Origin: Stenotrophomonas sp. 169
GTDB taxonomy: Bacteria; Pseudomonadota; Gammaproteobacteria; Xanthomonadales; Xanthomonadaceae
DNA: 64,000 bases
Direction: 5' to 3'
NCBI RefSeq assembly: GCF_014621775.1
Contig: NZ_CP061204.1
Coordinates: 3,182,501 to 3,246,500, forward strand
Below, piece after piece: positions 28,345 through 36,412 of this stretch. A model generated the notes under the pieces. The model was given only the letters and a program-made list of their open reading frames with translations, was not told the DNA's origin and made no database searches. Numbering within the stretch: position 1 is the stretch's first letter; every line of letters starts with the position of its first letter. Position numbers and translations under genes: made by a program.

Positions 28345-28360
28345 TCACCGCGATTGGTGA
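28345..28360. promoter_or_regulatory. Dyad between LysR and hydrolase genes
   Basis: TCACCGCGATTGGTGA: perfect 5-bp arms around 6 bp, 41 bp from the LysR start. A further GGTGA half-site begins at 28331. Fits a LysR recognition site in a divergent spacer; not tested. Confidence 0.4.
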
Positions 28361-28476
28361 GCAGGGCTCAGTAACCCTTCAACAATGCACCGGCTAATCA
28401 GGGGCATTGCGGGCGGCTACCGTGGACTGCGCCATTCCTGTGCGACGCCGCCCTGCCCTCTTACCGAGTAGACCCG

Positions 28477-29514
28477 ATGAAACACCTTGCCCTGTTGCTG
28501 GCGCTCACCGCCAGCACATTCACCGCGATGGGAGCCACCATGCCGAACGGCGCAGACAATTTCTACCGAAGCGACGACGTCACCATCGAGAAAGTGAGCT
28601 TCAAGAACCAGTACCACATGGAGGTCGTGGGCAGCCTCGTGCGCCCCACGCATCCACCTGCCAGCACCGCCAACTTGCCCGCGGTGATCGTGGGCCACCC
28701 GATGGGAGCGGTCAAAGAACAGAGCTCCCTGCTGTACGCGCAGAAGCTGGCAGAACACGGGTTCGTGACCCTGGCCATCGACCTGCCTTTCTGGGGCGAG
28801 AGTGCCGGCGAGCCGCGTAATCTGGTGGCGCCGGAGATGTACAGCGAAGCGTTCAGCGCGGCGGTGGACTATCTGGGGACCCGTGATTTCGTCGACCGCA
28901 GCCGGATCGGCGTGCTCGGCATCTGTGGCAGCGGCAGCTTTGCCATCAGCGCCGCGAAACTGGATCCACGCCTGCGTGCCATTGCCACGGTGAGCATGTA
29001 CGACATGGGCGCGGTGACACGCCACGGCCTGGGGAGTTCGGTATCGCTGCAGCAGCGCAAGGACCTGTTGGCGAAAGCAGCGGAGCAGCGCTATGCGGAG
29101 TTCACCACGGGCCAGGGCGTATTCCTCGACTATCTGCCCGTGGAACTGCCGGCCGACGCCGATCCGGTGACGCGGGAGTTCTGGGCGTTCTACCGCACGC
29201 CGCGCGGCATCTCGATTCCGCAGGGCCGTACGCTGGAAACCACGCAGAACCGCATGCTGACCAGCGAGGTGCGCTTCATGAACTTCTATCCGTTCACTGA
29301 CATCGAGACCATCTCGCCGCGCCCCCTGTTGTTCATCGCCGGTGACAAGGCGCATTCGCTGGAGTTCAGCCAGCAGGCCTACGCGCTCGCCGGACAGCCG
29401 AAGGAGCTCTACCTGGTTCCCGGCGCAGGGCACGTGGATCTCTACGATCGCGTGGATCTGATTCCATTCGACAAGCTGGTGGCGTTCTTCACCCGCACGC
29501 TTGCAGGCACCTGA
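28477..29514 (+). CDS. Exported alpha/beta hydrolase with Cys nucleophile (YcjY/DLH-like)
   Basis: 345 aa with a signal peptide (LALLLALTASTFTAMGA). Alpha/beta fold: LPAVIVGHPMGAVKEQ oxyanion region, FVTLAIDLPFWGES, nucleophile elbow GICGSGSF with Cys150 instead of Ser, acid FIAGDKAHS and His in VPGAGHVDLYD. A Cys nucleophile at this turn is typical of dienelactone hydrolases and YcjY-like proteins. Periplasmic, substrate unknown. Divergent from a LysR gene that likely controls it. Confidence 0.85.
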   Translation: MKHLALLLALTASTFTAMGATMPNGADNFYRSDDVTIEKVSFKNQYHMEVVGSLVRPTHPPASTANLPAVIVGHPMGAVKEQSSLLYAQKLAEHGFVTLAIDLPFWGESAGEPRNLVAPEMYSEAFSAAVDYLGTRDFVDRSRIGVLGICGSGSFAISAAKLDPRLRAIATVSMYDMGAVTRHGLGSSVSLQQRKDLLAKAAEQRYAEFTTGQGVFLDYLPVELPADADPVTREFWAFYRTPRGISIPQGRTLETTQNRMLTSEVRFMNFYPFTDIETISPRPLLFIAGDKAHSLEFSQQAYALAGQPKELYLVPGAGHVDLYDRVDLIPFDKLVAFFTRTLAGT

Positions 29515-29641
29515 GGCTGCGTACAAAGCTGAAGTGCACAGTGGCATCGATGCGGGCGACTTTACCTTCCTGATCAGGGCGATGTAGCCGTCGTGGCCCG
29601 CGAGCTGCGGCTATCGCCCCTGAGCAGCTCGACCACGCTCG

Positions 29642-30604
29642 CTACGCTGCATTCTTGTCCGTCATGAAGTCGATGAATGCACGAAGCTTGCCTGGCATAT
29701 GCGTTCGATGTGGGTAGTACAGATGGAATGCATCGTCCATTCCACTGTGCTGTTGCAGAACTCGCTGCAATCGGCCGCCCTCCAACTCCTGCTTCGCAAA
29801 CTCCTCAAACACGAAGCCGATACCTTGGCCCTGGACGGCGGCATCCACGACAGACTTCATTTCATCGAAGAGGAGGCGTCCATGAACCTCGATCTGGACG
29901 GTCTGCCCATCAGCATCGAACTTCCAGTCGAACCATCGTCCTCCCCCGGAGTAGCGCTGTCGTATGCAGTCATGCTGCAGCAGATCGTCAATCGTCCTGG
30001 GCTCTGTCCGCCCCTGAAAGTAGTTTGGCGCAGCCACCACGATCCGTTTCTGCGCAGCCCCGAGCTGCTTGGCGACCATATCGTTCTGCACTCTTTTTCC
30101 CATTCGGATGCCGATGTCATAGCCACTACTGACGATGTCGCCAAGCACGTTGTCCAGTGATATCTCGACATGGATCAAGGGAAACCTGGCGAGGAACTCA
30201 GGAAGATGCGGCTCGATCAATGTCCGGTAGGCCACGTAGGAAGAATTGACCCGCACGGTGCCAGAGGGCTGGTCGGTCGCCTGCAGCGTCTCTGACAAGG
30301 AGTTCCTGATCAGCGCAAGCGCGGGTGACAACGTGGAGCTGAGTGACGCCCCCGCTTCGGTCAAGCTGACGCTGCGCGTGGTCCGGTTGAAGAGCCGGAC
30401 ATTCAACTGCGCCTCCAGGGCTTTGATGGTGCGGGACACCGCGGTCGGGGTAACGCCCAGTTCGCCTGCAGCCTTGGAGAAGTTCAGGTGACGGGCCACT
30501 GACTCGAACGTCAGGAGTCCTTGCAGATACACCGGGGGAGCAGAGTGACCATTTGCCGCACTGTCACCCTGCGCTACAGACCGGATTGTGAACTTATTGT
30601 CCAT
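29642..30604 (-). CDS. LysR-family transcriptional regulator
   Basis: 320 aa from the ATG at 30604 (MDNKFTIRS). The frame stays open another 1.2 kb upstream, antisense to the old yellow enzyme, which is a high-GC artefact. About 25 extra residues precede the usual HTH (LLTFESVARHLNFSKAAGELGVTPTAVSRTIKALEAQLN). Codon use is slightly more AT-rich than in neighbours. Divergent from the old yellow enzyme across 102 bp containing a dyad; the pair looks like a classical LysR-OYE electrophile-sensing unit (inference). Confidence 0.9.
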   Translation of the reverse strand: MDNKFTIRSVAQGDSAANGHSAPPVYLQGLLTFESVARHLNFSKAAGELGVTPTAVSRTIKALEAQLNVRLFNRTTRSVSLTEAGASLSSTLSPALALIRNSLSETLQATDQPSGTVRVNSSYVAYRTLIEPHLPEFLARFPLIHVEISLDNVLGDIVSSGYDIGIRMGKRVQNDMVAKQLGAAQKRIVVAAPNYFQGRTEPRTIDDLLQHDCIRQRYSGGGRWFDWKFDADGQTVQIEVHGRLLFDEMKSVVDAAVQGQGIGFVFEEFAKQELEGGRLQRVLQQHSGMDDAFHLYYPHRTHMPGKLRAFIDFMTDKNAA

Positions 30605-30653
30605 ACCGTATGTCCCGTTGTGTCTATTCACGTCATTATCGCACGCTCGCATA

Positions 30654-30679
30654 CTCCTGAAATCAGATGAATTCAGCAG
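30654..30679. promoter_or_regulatory. Dyad between LysR and old yellow enzyme genes
   Basis: CTCCTGAA and TTCAGCAG are 8-bp arms with one mismatch around 10 bp, containing a T-N11-A. It is 50 bp from the LysR start and 28 bp before the OYE start, the right place for a LysR operator. Confidence 0.45.
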
Positions 30680-30706
30680 GCAACCCGGTTGCCGAAAGGA
30701 ACAGCG

Positions 30707-31810
30707 ATGATGCCCAGCACCTCTCCCAGTGATCTCTTCTCTCCGGTAGCCTTCGGCGCGCTGAAGCTGGCGAACCGGATCGTCATGGCGCCGCTGACGC
30801 GAAGCCGCATGGGCACGGATGGTGTGCCGAACGAGATGCATGCGCGGTACTACGCACAGCGGGCCAGCGCCGGCTTGCTCATCAGTGAAGCCACCAACAT
30901 CTCCGCTCAGGGGCGGGGCTACGACCTGACGCCCGGTATCTGGTCGGAAGAACAGGTGGCCGGCTGGAAAGTAGTAACCGACGCAGTACACGCGGCCGGT
31001 GGCCTGATCGTCTGCCAACTGTGGCATGTGGGGCGTTTCTCCCACGTGGACCTGCAGCCGGATGGAGCCCAGCCGGTCGCACCGTCGGCGATCCGGGCAG
31101 AAGGGCAGACGTTTACCGCGAAGGGAATGCTCGATGTCTCGCCACCCCGGGCGCTGGAGACGTCCGAGATTCCGGGCATCATCCAGCAGTATCGGCATGC
31201 CGCCGAATGCGCAAAGCGCGCCGGCTTCGATGGTGTGGAAGTGCATTCGGCCAACAGCTACCTGCTTGACCAGTTCCTGCGCGACTCCACCAACCAACGT
31301 GACGACGCGTACGGTGGCACCATCGAGAATCGCAGCCGACTGACGCTGGAGGTCACGGCTGCAGTGGTTGAGGTCTGGGGTCACGACCGGGTCGGCATCC
31401 GGATTTCGCCGGTGACGCCTGATGCAGGCAACACGCCCTTGGACAGCCAGGTGATGAAGACCTACGGCTACCTGATCGAGCAGCTCAACCGATTCCAACT
31501 GGCCTACCTGCACTTTGTGGAAGGCGCCACGGCAACCTCTCGCGTGGTGCCGGAAGACGTTGATCTGGACGCACTGCGCGCCCTCTTCAGCGGCCCCTAT
31601 ATCGGCAACAACAACTACGACCTGGCGTTGGCGGTGAAGCGTCGGGAAGAAGGCAAGATCGATGCCGTAGCGTTTGGCCGCCCGTTCATCGCGAATCCGG
31701 ATCTCGTGCGTCGATTGAAAGAAGGTGCCGAGCTCGCCGTCGCGCCGCGCGATACGTACTACGGAAATGGTGAGAAGGGCTACACCGACTGGCCGACGCT
31801 CGCCAACTGA
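30707..31810 (+). CDS. Old yellow enzyme (NemA/XenB-type alkene and nitro reductase)
   Basis: 367 aa from the ATG at 30707, with AAAGGA seven bases ahead (a TTG at 30689 is the alternative). FMN barrel markers: APLTRSRM, GLLISEATNIS, QLWHVGR, and the substrate His-Asn pair in VEVHSANSYLLDQFLRD followed by DDAYGG. The closing strands VAFGRPFIANPDLV bind the FMN phosphate. Reduces activated alkenes, nitro compounds or quinones with NAD(P)H. Followed 52 bp later by a lumazine-binding-like gene, probably the same transcript. Confidence 0.93.
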   Translation: MMPSTSPSDLFSPVAFGALKLANRIVMAPLTRSRMGTDGVPNEMHARYYAQRASAGLLISEATNISAQGRGYDLTPGIWSEEQVAGWKVVTDAVHAAGGLIVCQLWHVGRFSHVDLQPDGAQPVAPSAIRAEGQTFTAKGMLDVSPPRALETSEIPGIIQQYRHAAECAKRAGFDGVEVHSANSYLLDQFLRDSTNQRDDAYGGTIENRSRLTLEVTAAVVEVWGHDRVGIRISPVTPDAGNTPLDSQVMKTYGYLIEQLNRFQLAYLHFVEGATATSRVVPEDVDLDALRALFSGPYIGNNNYDLALAVKRREEGKIDAVAFGRPFIANPDLVRRLKEGAELAVAPRDTYYGNGEKGYTDWPTLAN

Positions 31811-31862
31811 CGCGAAAGCGTACCGAACGGCCTCAACCCCGCACGTCAATCAAGGAACCGTC

Positions 31863-32246
31863 ATGACCGAATCAACCTACGTCCAGGATTACCGCGCCAT
31901 CGCGGAGGTACTGAACCAGTACATCGCGGGCTGCAGGCAGGGCCAGAGCAGCATCATGAAGCCTGCATTCGCCCCGCAAGCAACGATGTACAGCATCGAC
32001 CCCGAGGGCAAGCTGTCGGGTGGGGCCATCACGGTGCTGTTTGAAGGTATCGACACGCACTTCCACCCCTCTCCTGACGCTGAGGCGGAAGTCACCCGAA
32101 TCGAAATCGTCGGCACAGCGGCCAGCGCCCGCATTGATGCCAATGGGATGTCGGGCCTCTCGTTCACTGACTTCTTCCACCTGCTGAAGATCGATGGCAA
32201 GTGGCTGGTCATCAGCAAAGTGTTTCAGACCCACGCGGCACCTTGA
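31863..32246 (+). CDS. NTF2-like/putative lumazine-binding protein
   Basis: 127 aa of the SnoaL/NTF2-like cone fold (Lumazine_bd_2 group): EVLNQYIAGCRQGQSSIMKPAFAPQATMYSID, then KLSGGAITVLFEGID and the closing sheet FTDFFHLLKIDGKWLVISKVFQTH (by parts). Such proteins bind small ligands; enzymatic role unproven. Sits directly behind the old yellow enzyme and likely belongs to its operon. Confidence 0.82.
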   Translation: MTESTYVQDYRAIAEVLNQYIAGCRQGQSSIMKPAFAPQATMYSIDPEGKLSGGAITVLFEGIDTHFHPSPDAEAEVTRIEIVGTAASARIDANGMSGLSFTDFFHLLKIDGKWLVISKVFQTHAAP

Positions 32247-32285
32247 CCGCGCGTCCGCACGGCAACTCCATACCCTCGTAGGTGC

Positions 32286-32320
32286 CTCAAGCAGTCGGCG
32301 CATGCCGCCGACTCCTTGAG
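32286..32320. repeat. Long hairpin downstream of NTF2-like gene
   Basis: CTCAAGCAGTCGGCG and its complement form a 15-bp stem with one mismatch and a 5-nt loop. A GTAG lies seven bases before it, so it may be another REP subfamily; no T-run follows, so it is not a standard terminator. Confidence 0.55.
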
Positions 32321-32433
32321 CGCGCTGGCGCCAGGCACGCACAGTCAGGAACTTCTTCCGATGTAGGCGTGGCTGCTCAACCAACTCAGATTTGATGACC
32401 CCATTCTTTACGACGCTCCCACGCCCAAGACGA

Positions 32434-33636
32434 TTACCCCCGCACCCACGGCACCGCGCGCGGCAGGCAGCGCGCAATCAGGCAGAGGATCAGTGCGGCC
32501 AGTGACAGCGCTGCCGCAATCCACAGATTCCCTTGGATCCCAGCGCGATCCAGCCACCAGCCTCCCGCCCAGGCTCCGGCCGCAATACCGATGTTGAACA
32601 CGCCCACATACAACGATCCGGCAACCTCCATCGCCCGGGGGACGGCTTTCATCATCCAGGTCATCAGACCCACCGACACGCCTCCATACGTCAGTCCCCA
32701 CACCACCAGCACGACGATAGCGCCCCCAAAGGACGTACCAACGGACAACAGCAGCAGCGGCGTCAACAGCAACCCGACCGAAAGCGCTACAACTGCCGGC
32801 CACGTACGACGCGCAGCGAGTGGGCCCATGACGAAGTTACCGGCAATCCCTGCGACGCCGTAGGCGAACAACAACGCGCCCATCCAGCGTGCATCGATGC
32901 CGGACCAGGCCGCAAGCAAGGGACGCACGAAGGTAAACACCACAAAGTGGCTGGACACCAGCAGCAAGGTCAGCAGCAGCCCCACCTGCAAGGCACGGTT
33001 GCCCAGTTGCTGCAGAAACAGCCGCGCAGTCGTACCCAGCGCTACGGGCAGTGCGGGCATGACGCCCAGATGCAGCAGCAACACCAATGCACTGAACGCC
33101 GACATCGCGAAGAATACGGCGCGCCAGCCGAGCGCCTCGCCGATCATCGTGCCCAGCGGGACACCCAGCACAGAGGCCGCCGCCACGCCGCCAAAGATGA
33201 TCGAGGTCGCCAAGCCGACACGGTGTGCAGCCACCAGACGTGCAGCCAGCCCGCCCGCGATGGCCCACACGCCGCCCATGCACAGGCCCACCAGCGCCCG
33301 CGCCGCGAGCATCGATCCGATGCCTGGTGCCAGCGCCGATGCAAGGTTGGCCACCACCAGCAACGCCAGCAGTGCGCGCAGGATCAGTCGGCGGTCAAGC
33401 GTGCCGGCGGCGATGACGAGCAACGGTGCACACACTGCCGCCAGCAGTGCGGGCAGCGAGATCAGCCAGCCAGCGTCGCCGGCACTGATGCCCAGTGCGT
33501 CGGCAATGGGAGTCAGCAATCCCACCGGCAACATCTCGGTGGTGACTACGGAAAACGTGGACAGGCCTACGGCCGAAACGGCCAGCCAGGGATGACGCGC
33601 GAGCGGCTGGGCGGCCGCCGACGAGGGGGTGGGCAT
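32434..33636 (-). CDS. MFS exporter (DHA1, AraJ/NepI-like)
   Basis: 400 aa from the ATG at 33636 with AGAGG eight bases ahead. Twelve helices; DHA1 signatures EMLPVGLLTPIADALGISAG and ARALVGLCMGGVWAIAGGLAARLV. The upstream MFS gene ends 32 bp earlier on the same strand, so two exporters of different subgroups are co-transcribed, both divergent from a TetR gene. Probably a drug or metabolite exporter (substrate unknown). Confidence 0.88.
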   Translation of the reverse strand: MPTPSSAAAQPLARHPWLAVSAVGLSTFSVVTTEMLPVGLLTPIADALGISAGDAGWLISLPALLAAVCAPLLVIAAGTLDRRLILRALLALLVVANLASALAPGIGSMLAARALVGLCMGGVWAIAGGLAARLVAAHRVGLATSIIFGGVAAASVLGVPLGTMIGEALGWRAVFFAMSAFSALVLLLHLGVMPALPVALGTTARLFLQQLGNRALQVGLLLTLLLVSSHFVVFTFVRPLLAAWSGIDARWMGALLFAYGVAGIAGNFVMGPLAARRTWPAVVALSVGLLLTPLLLLSVGTSFGGAIVVLVVWGLTYGGVSVGLMTWMMKAVPRAMEVAGSLYVGVFNIGIAAGAWAGGWWLDRAGIQGNLWIAAALSLAALILCLIARCLPRAVPWVRG

Positions 33637-33668
33637 GGGAGTGACCTCTAACGGGACAGGAGTCGATA

Positions 33669-34895
33669 TCAACCGGCGTCGGTGACGGTTCGCGCGATGG
33701 GTTCAACGCGATCCAAGCGCCCAACTGCGAGGCTGGCCATCAGGGCGCTGATCAGGACGAGGCCGCCCGCGCAGAGCGCAACAACGAACCCAGCCGACGG
33801 CCCCATGCGATCCACCGCTTGACCCGAGGAGGCAGCGCCTGCCGCCACGCCGACATTCAGGCCAGCCAACAGCCAGGTCATGCCCTCGGTAACGCGATGC
33901 GCGGGCACCTGCCGTTCAACCAACGACATGGCGACGATCATGGTCGGCGCGAAGAACAAACCGGCCACCAGTACCGCCAGTGCCAGCGGAACAACAGCCG
34001 CGACGTACAGCAACGGGAGCGTGGTGAGCGCGGTGGCGACGCCGCCCCACAAGAGCAGCCGATGCAGGGGAAACGGGAACACCCGCGCGCCGAACAGCAA
34101 TCCTGCCGCGCAGGAACCGAGGGCGTATGCGGAAAGAACGAGGCTGGCTGCGGCGGGTTGGCCAAGGGATGCAGTGAAGGCAACACTGGTGATGTCGATG
34201 GTGCCGACAATGAGGCCCATCGCCAGCATCAACAGGACCAACCAGCGCACACCTGGCAAGGTGATCATCGATCGCTGTCTGCCCCGTGCCAGGGCGTTGG
34301 TTTCCACGGCAGGCTCGGTGCCCCGCTGCACCACCAGTGCGGCTACTCCGACAGCCAGCAGCACAGCCGCCGCCAGCACACCCGCTTGTGGCAGCAGCCC
34401 GATCGACAGCGCAACCGCGATGGGCGGGCCGGCAATGAAGCTGAGCTCATCGAACACCGTTTCCAAGGCGAACGCGGTCTGCAACTGCGGACGCCCCCGG
34501 TGCAGCGCGGTCCAACGTGCGCGGATCATCGCCGAGACGCTAGGCATGCACCCCGCAAGCAGGGCGCCGGCAAACAGCATCCAGTCCGGCGCCTGCACGA
34601 AGGTGCTGACGGCAAGGAGCAACAGCCCGGCGATGCTGATGGCCGTGGCAAGGGGAAGCACCCTGCCCTGTCCGTGCCGGTCGACCAGCCGCGAAACCTG
34701 CGGTGACACAACGGCGTAGGTGAAAACGAACACCGCCGACACCGCGCCTGCAAGCGCATAGCTTCCTTTTACGGCGGACAGCAGGGTGATGATGCCGATG
34801 CCGGTCATCGGCAATGGTACGCGTGCAATCAGCCCGGCCAAGGCGAGGGCGCGGGTGCCGGGCGTGTCGAAGAGCTCGCGGTAAGGCGTTGCCAT
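33669..34895 (-). CDS. MFS transporter
   Basis: 408 aa from the ATG at 34895 (GGAG six bases ahead). Twelve helices; opens ELFDTPGTRALALAGLIARVPLPMTGIG, a motif of the YbjJ-like/MFS_1 permeases often located beside TetR or LysR genes. First gene of a two-exporter operon divergent from tetR; two copies of a CATAC-N5-GTATG dyad lie in the spacer, so repression by the TetR protein is likely (inference). Confidence 0.88.
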   Translation of the reverse strand: MATPYRELFDTPGTRALALAGLIARVPLPMTGIGIITLLSAVKGSYALAGAVSAVFVFTYAVVSPQVSRLVDRHGQGRVLPLATAISIAGLLLLAVSTFVQAPDWMLFAGALLAGCMPSVSAMIRARWTALHRGRPQLQTAFALETVFDELSFIAGPPIAVALSIGLLPQAGVLAAAVLLAVGVAALVVQRGTEPAVETNALARGRQRSMITLPGVRWLVLLMLAMGLIVGTIDITSVAFTASLGQPAAASLVLSAYALGSCAAGLLFGARVFPFPLHRLLLWGGVATALTTLPLLYVAAVVPLALAVLVAGLFFAPTMIVAMSLVERQVPAHRVTEGMTWLLAGLNVGVAAGAASSGQAVDRMGPSAGFVVALCAGGLVLISALMASLAVGRLDRVEPIARTVTDAG

Positions 34896-34949
34896 TGGGT
34901 TCTCCAGAAGGGTCCGCGCTTGCCTCAGGCAGGATTGGACATGACAATA

Positions 34950-34995
34950 CATACAGTGCGTATGAATAAGAGGCTACATTCATACGCCACGTATG
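34950..34995. promoter_or_regulatory. Two TetR-type operators
   Basis: CATACAGTGCGTATG (34950-34964) and CATACGCCACGTATG (34981-34995) share perfect CATAC/GTATG arms with a 5-bp spacer of different sequence. Centres are 31 bp apart, about three helical turns, in the 135-bp spacer between the MFS operon and tetR. Identical arms with unrelated spacers are strong evidence of a selected dimer site. Confidence 0.8.
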
Positions 34996-35030
34996 TAAAC
35001 GATCATGCATGCCCACCACCAGGAGCTCCG

Positions 35031-35615
35031 ATGGTTCGCCGTACCCGTGCAGAGATGGAACAAACCCGTGCCAGCCTGATTTCTACCGCTCGACGGGTGT
35101 TCAGCGAACACGGCTACGCCGCGACCTCCATGGATGACCTGACGGCCCAGGCAGGGCTCACGCGTGGCGCGCTGTACCACCACTTCGGGGACAAGCGCGG
35201 CCTGCTGGCAGCGGTGGTCGACCAGATTGATGCAGAGACCGACGCACGTCTGCAGGCGATCAGCGACCAGATGGACGACCCGTGGGAAGGCTTCCGTCAA
35301 CGCTGCGGCGCTTACCTGGACATGGCGCTGGAGCCGGACATCCAGCGCATCGTGTTGCGCGATGCACGTGCCGTGCTGGGCGGTGCCTCACCGGATTCGC
35401 AGCGCTACTGCGTGACGTCGATGCAACGGCTCATCGAAGGGCTCATCGAGCGCGGCGTGATTGCAAAGGTGGATGCATTGGCGCTGGCCTCACTGATCTA
35501 CGGCAGCCTCGCCGAGGCCGCGTTCTGGATTGCGGAAGGCGATGACGGAAACGTGCGCCTGGTGCAGGCGAAGGCAGCGCTCGATCTGTTGTTGAGGGGG
35601 TTGAAGGTTGCGTAG
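35031..35615 (+). CDS. TetR-family repressor
   Basis: 194 aa from the ATG at 35031 (AGGAG six bases ahead). HTH ARRVFSEHGYAATSMDDLTAQAGLTRGALYHHFGDKRGLLAAVV is typical of the AcrR/TtgR efflux-repressor group; the C-terminal ligand domain ends DLLLRGL. Divergent from two MFS exporters with two matched dyads between, a standard self-regulated drug-export module. Confidence 0.93.
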   Translation: MVRRTRAEMEQTRASLISTARRVFSEHGYAATSMDDLTAQAGLTRGALYHHFGDKRGLLAAVVDQIDAETDARLQAISDQMDDPWEGFRQRCGAYLDMALEPDIQRIVLRDARAVLGGASPDSQRYCVTSMQRLIEGLIERGVIAKVDALALASLIYGSLAEAAFWIAEGDDGNVRLVQAKAALDLLLRGLKVA

Positions 35616-35933
35616 AGTCAGGTTGTGTCCTGGCATGGCTGCAACGATGAGCGGACGCAGGTGCCGAGATGCTGCGGCGACTGCTCGACAACGATGGCTG
35701 GGTAGAGTCCACCGGCAGGATGGCGGCGCTGTGCCGCGACGTTCGCTGATATCCCTGGGTTGACTCAGGAGAGAGCTTGTACGCTATCCAGCGTCTGAAA
35801 TACGCGGCGCTTTGGCGACGGAGATAGCTGACATTGGTGGGTCCGCTCCGGCGGCCAAGGCAAGGTCTGCAAGCGCGGACTATATGCTTGCCCCTCGATG
35901 CATGCCTGCGTCGGCCATCTCGCCGTCACGCAA
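35616..35933. other. Intergenic stretch without recognised gene
   Basis: About 320 bp between tetR and the convergent DMT transporter gene. Short frames exist on both strands but none has a ribosome site or family resemblance, and no hairpin with a T-run was found. Confidence 0.5.
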
Positions 35934-36404
35934 TCAATCTTGACAACGCTCTCCGAACAGAGAGATGGCAAGCCCCATCATCATGATCAGCGCACCTGCA
36001 AGCTTGATGATGGAAACAGGGCGATGGGCAGAACCCAGTAACGCAAAATGGTCGATGGCGAGTGAGGACAGCAGCTGCCCAGCGATGACCAGCCCCACCA
36101 GCGCGGCCATGCCAATGCGGGGTACTAGGATTACGTTGCTGAGCAATGCGAATGCGCCCATCACACCTCCCAGCAGCACCCAGGCCGGCTGCGCGGGGAT
36201 GCCTGCGAGCAGGCTCAACGTATCACCCCGCACGAGGCCGATGATGGTGAGCGACAACAGACCCACCATGAATGAGAAAATGGCGGCTGCGACAGGGTCG
36301 CCACCCAGGCCTTTCGACAACTGTCCATTGAGCGTTGTCTGCAATGTGACGGCCATTCCCGCAACCATCGCCAACGGAAAGTCCCAAACGCCGAAGCTGT
36401 TCAT
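35934..36404 (-). CDS. DMT-superfamily transporter (YdcZ/DUF606)
   Basis: 156 aa, five hydrophobic helices, the length of one DUF606 unit. Family features: PLAMVAGMAVTLQTTLNGQLSKGLG at the N-terminus, LLGGVMGAFALLSNVILVPRIGMAALVGLVIAGQLLSSLAIDHFALLG in the middle (by parts). Such proteins are half-size DMT exporters that dimerise. Its ATG is 8 bp after the amidohydrolase stop, so it may move that enzyme's substrate or product (inference). Confidence 0.87.
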   Translation of the reverse strand: MNSFGVWDFPLAMVAGMAVTLQTTLNGQLSKGLGGDPVAAAIFSFMVGLLSLTIIGLVRGDTLSLLAGIPAQPAWVLLGGVMGAFALLSNVILVPRIGMAALVGLVIAGQLLSSLAIDHFALLGSAHRPVSIIKLAGALIMMMGLAISLFGERCQD

Positions 36405-36412
36405 GGTGGTCC

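Noticed and set aside
30605..31849. Upstream extension of the LysR frame by some 400 residues
   Set aside because: It is antisense to a complete old yellow enzyme; the LysR fold starts after the ATG at 30604.
35765..35971. 68-aa minus-strand frame near the DMT transporter
   Set aside because: Overlaps the transporter C-terminus out of frame and has no ribosome site or similarity.
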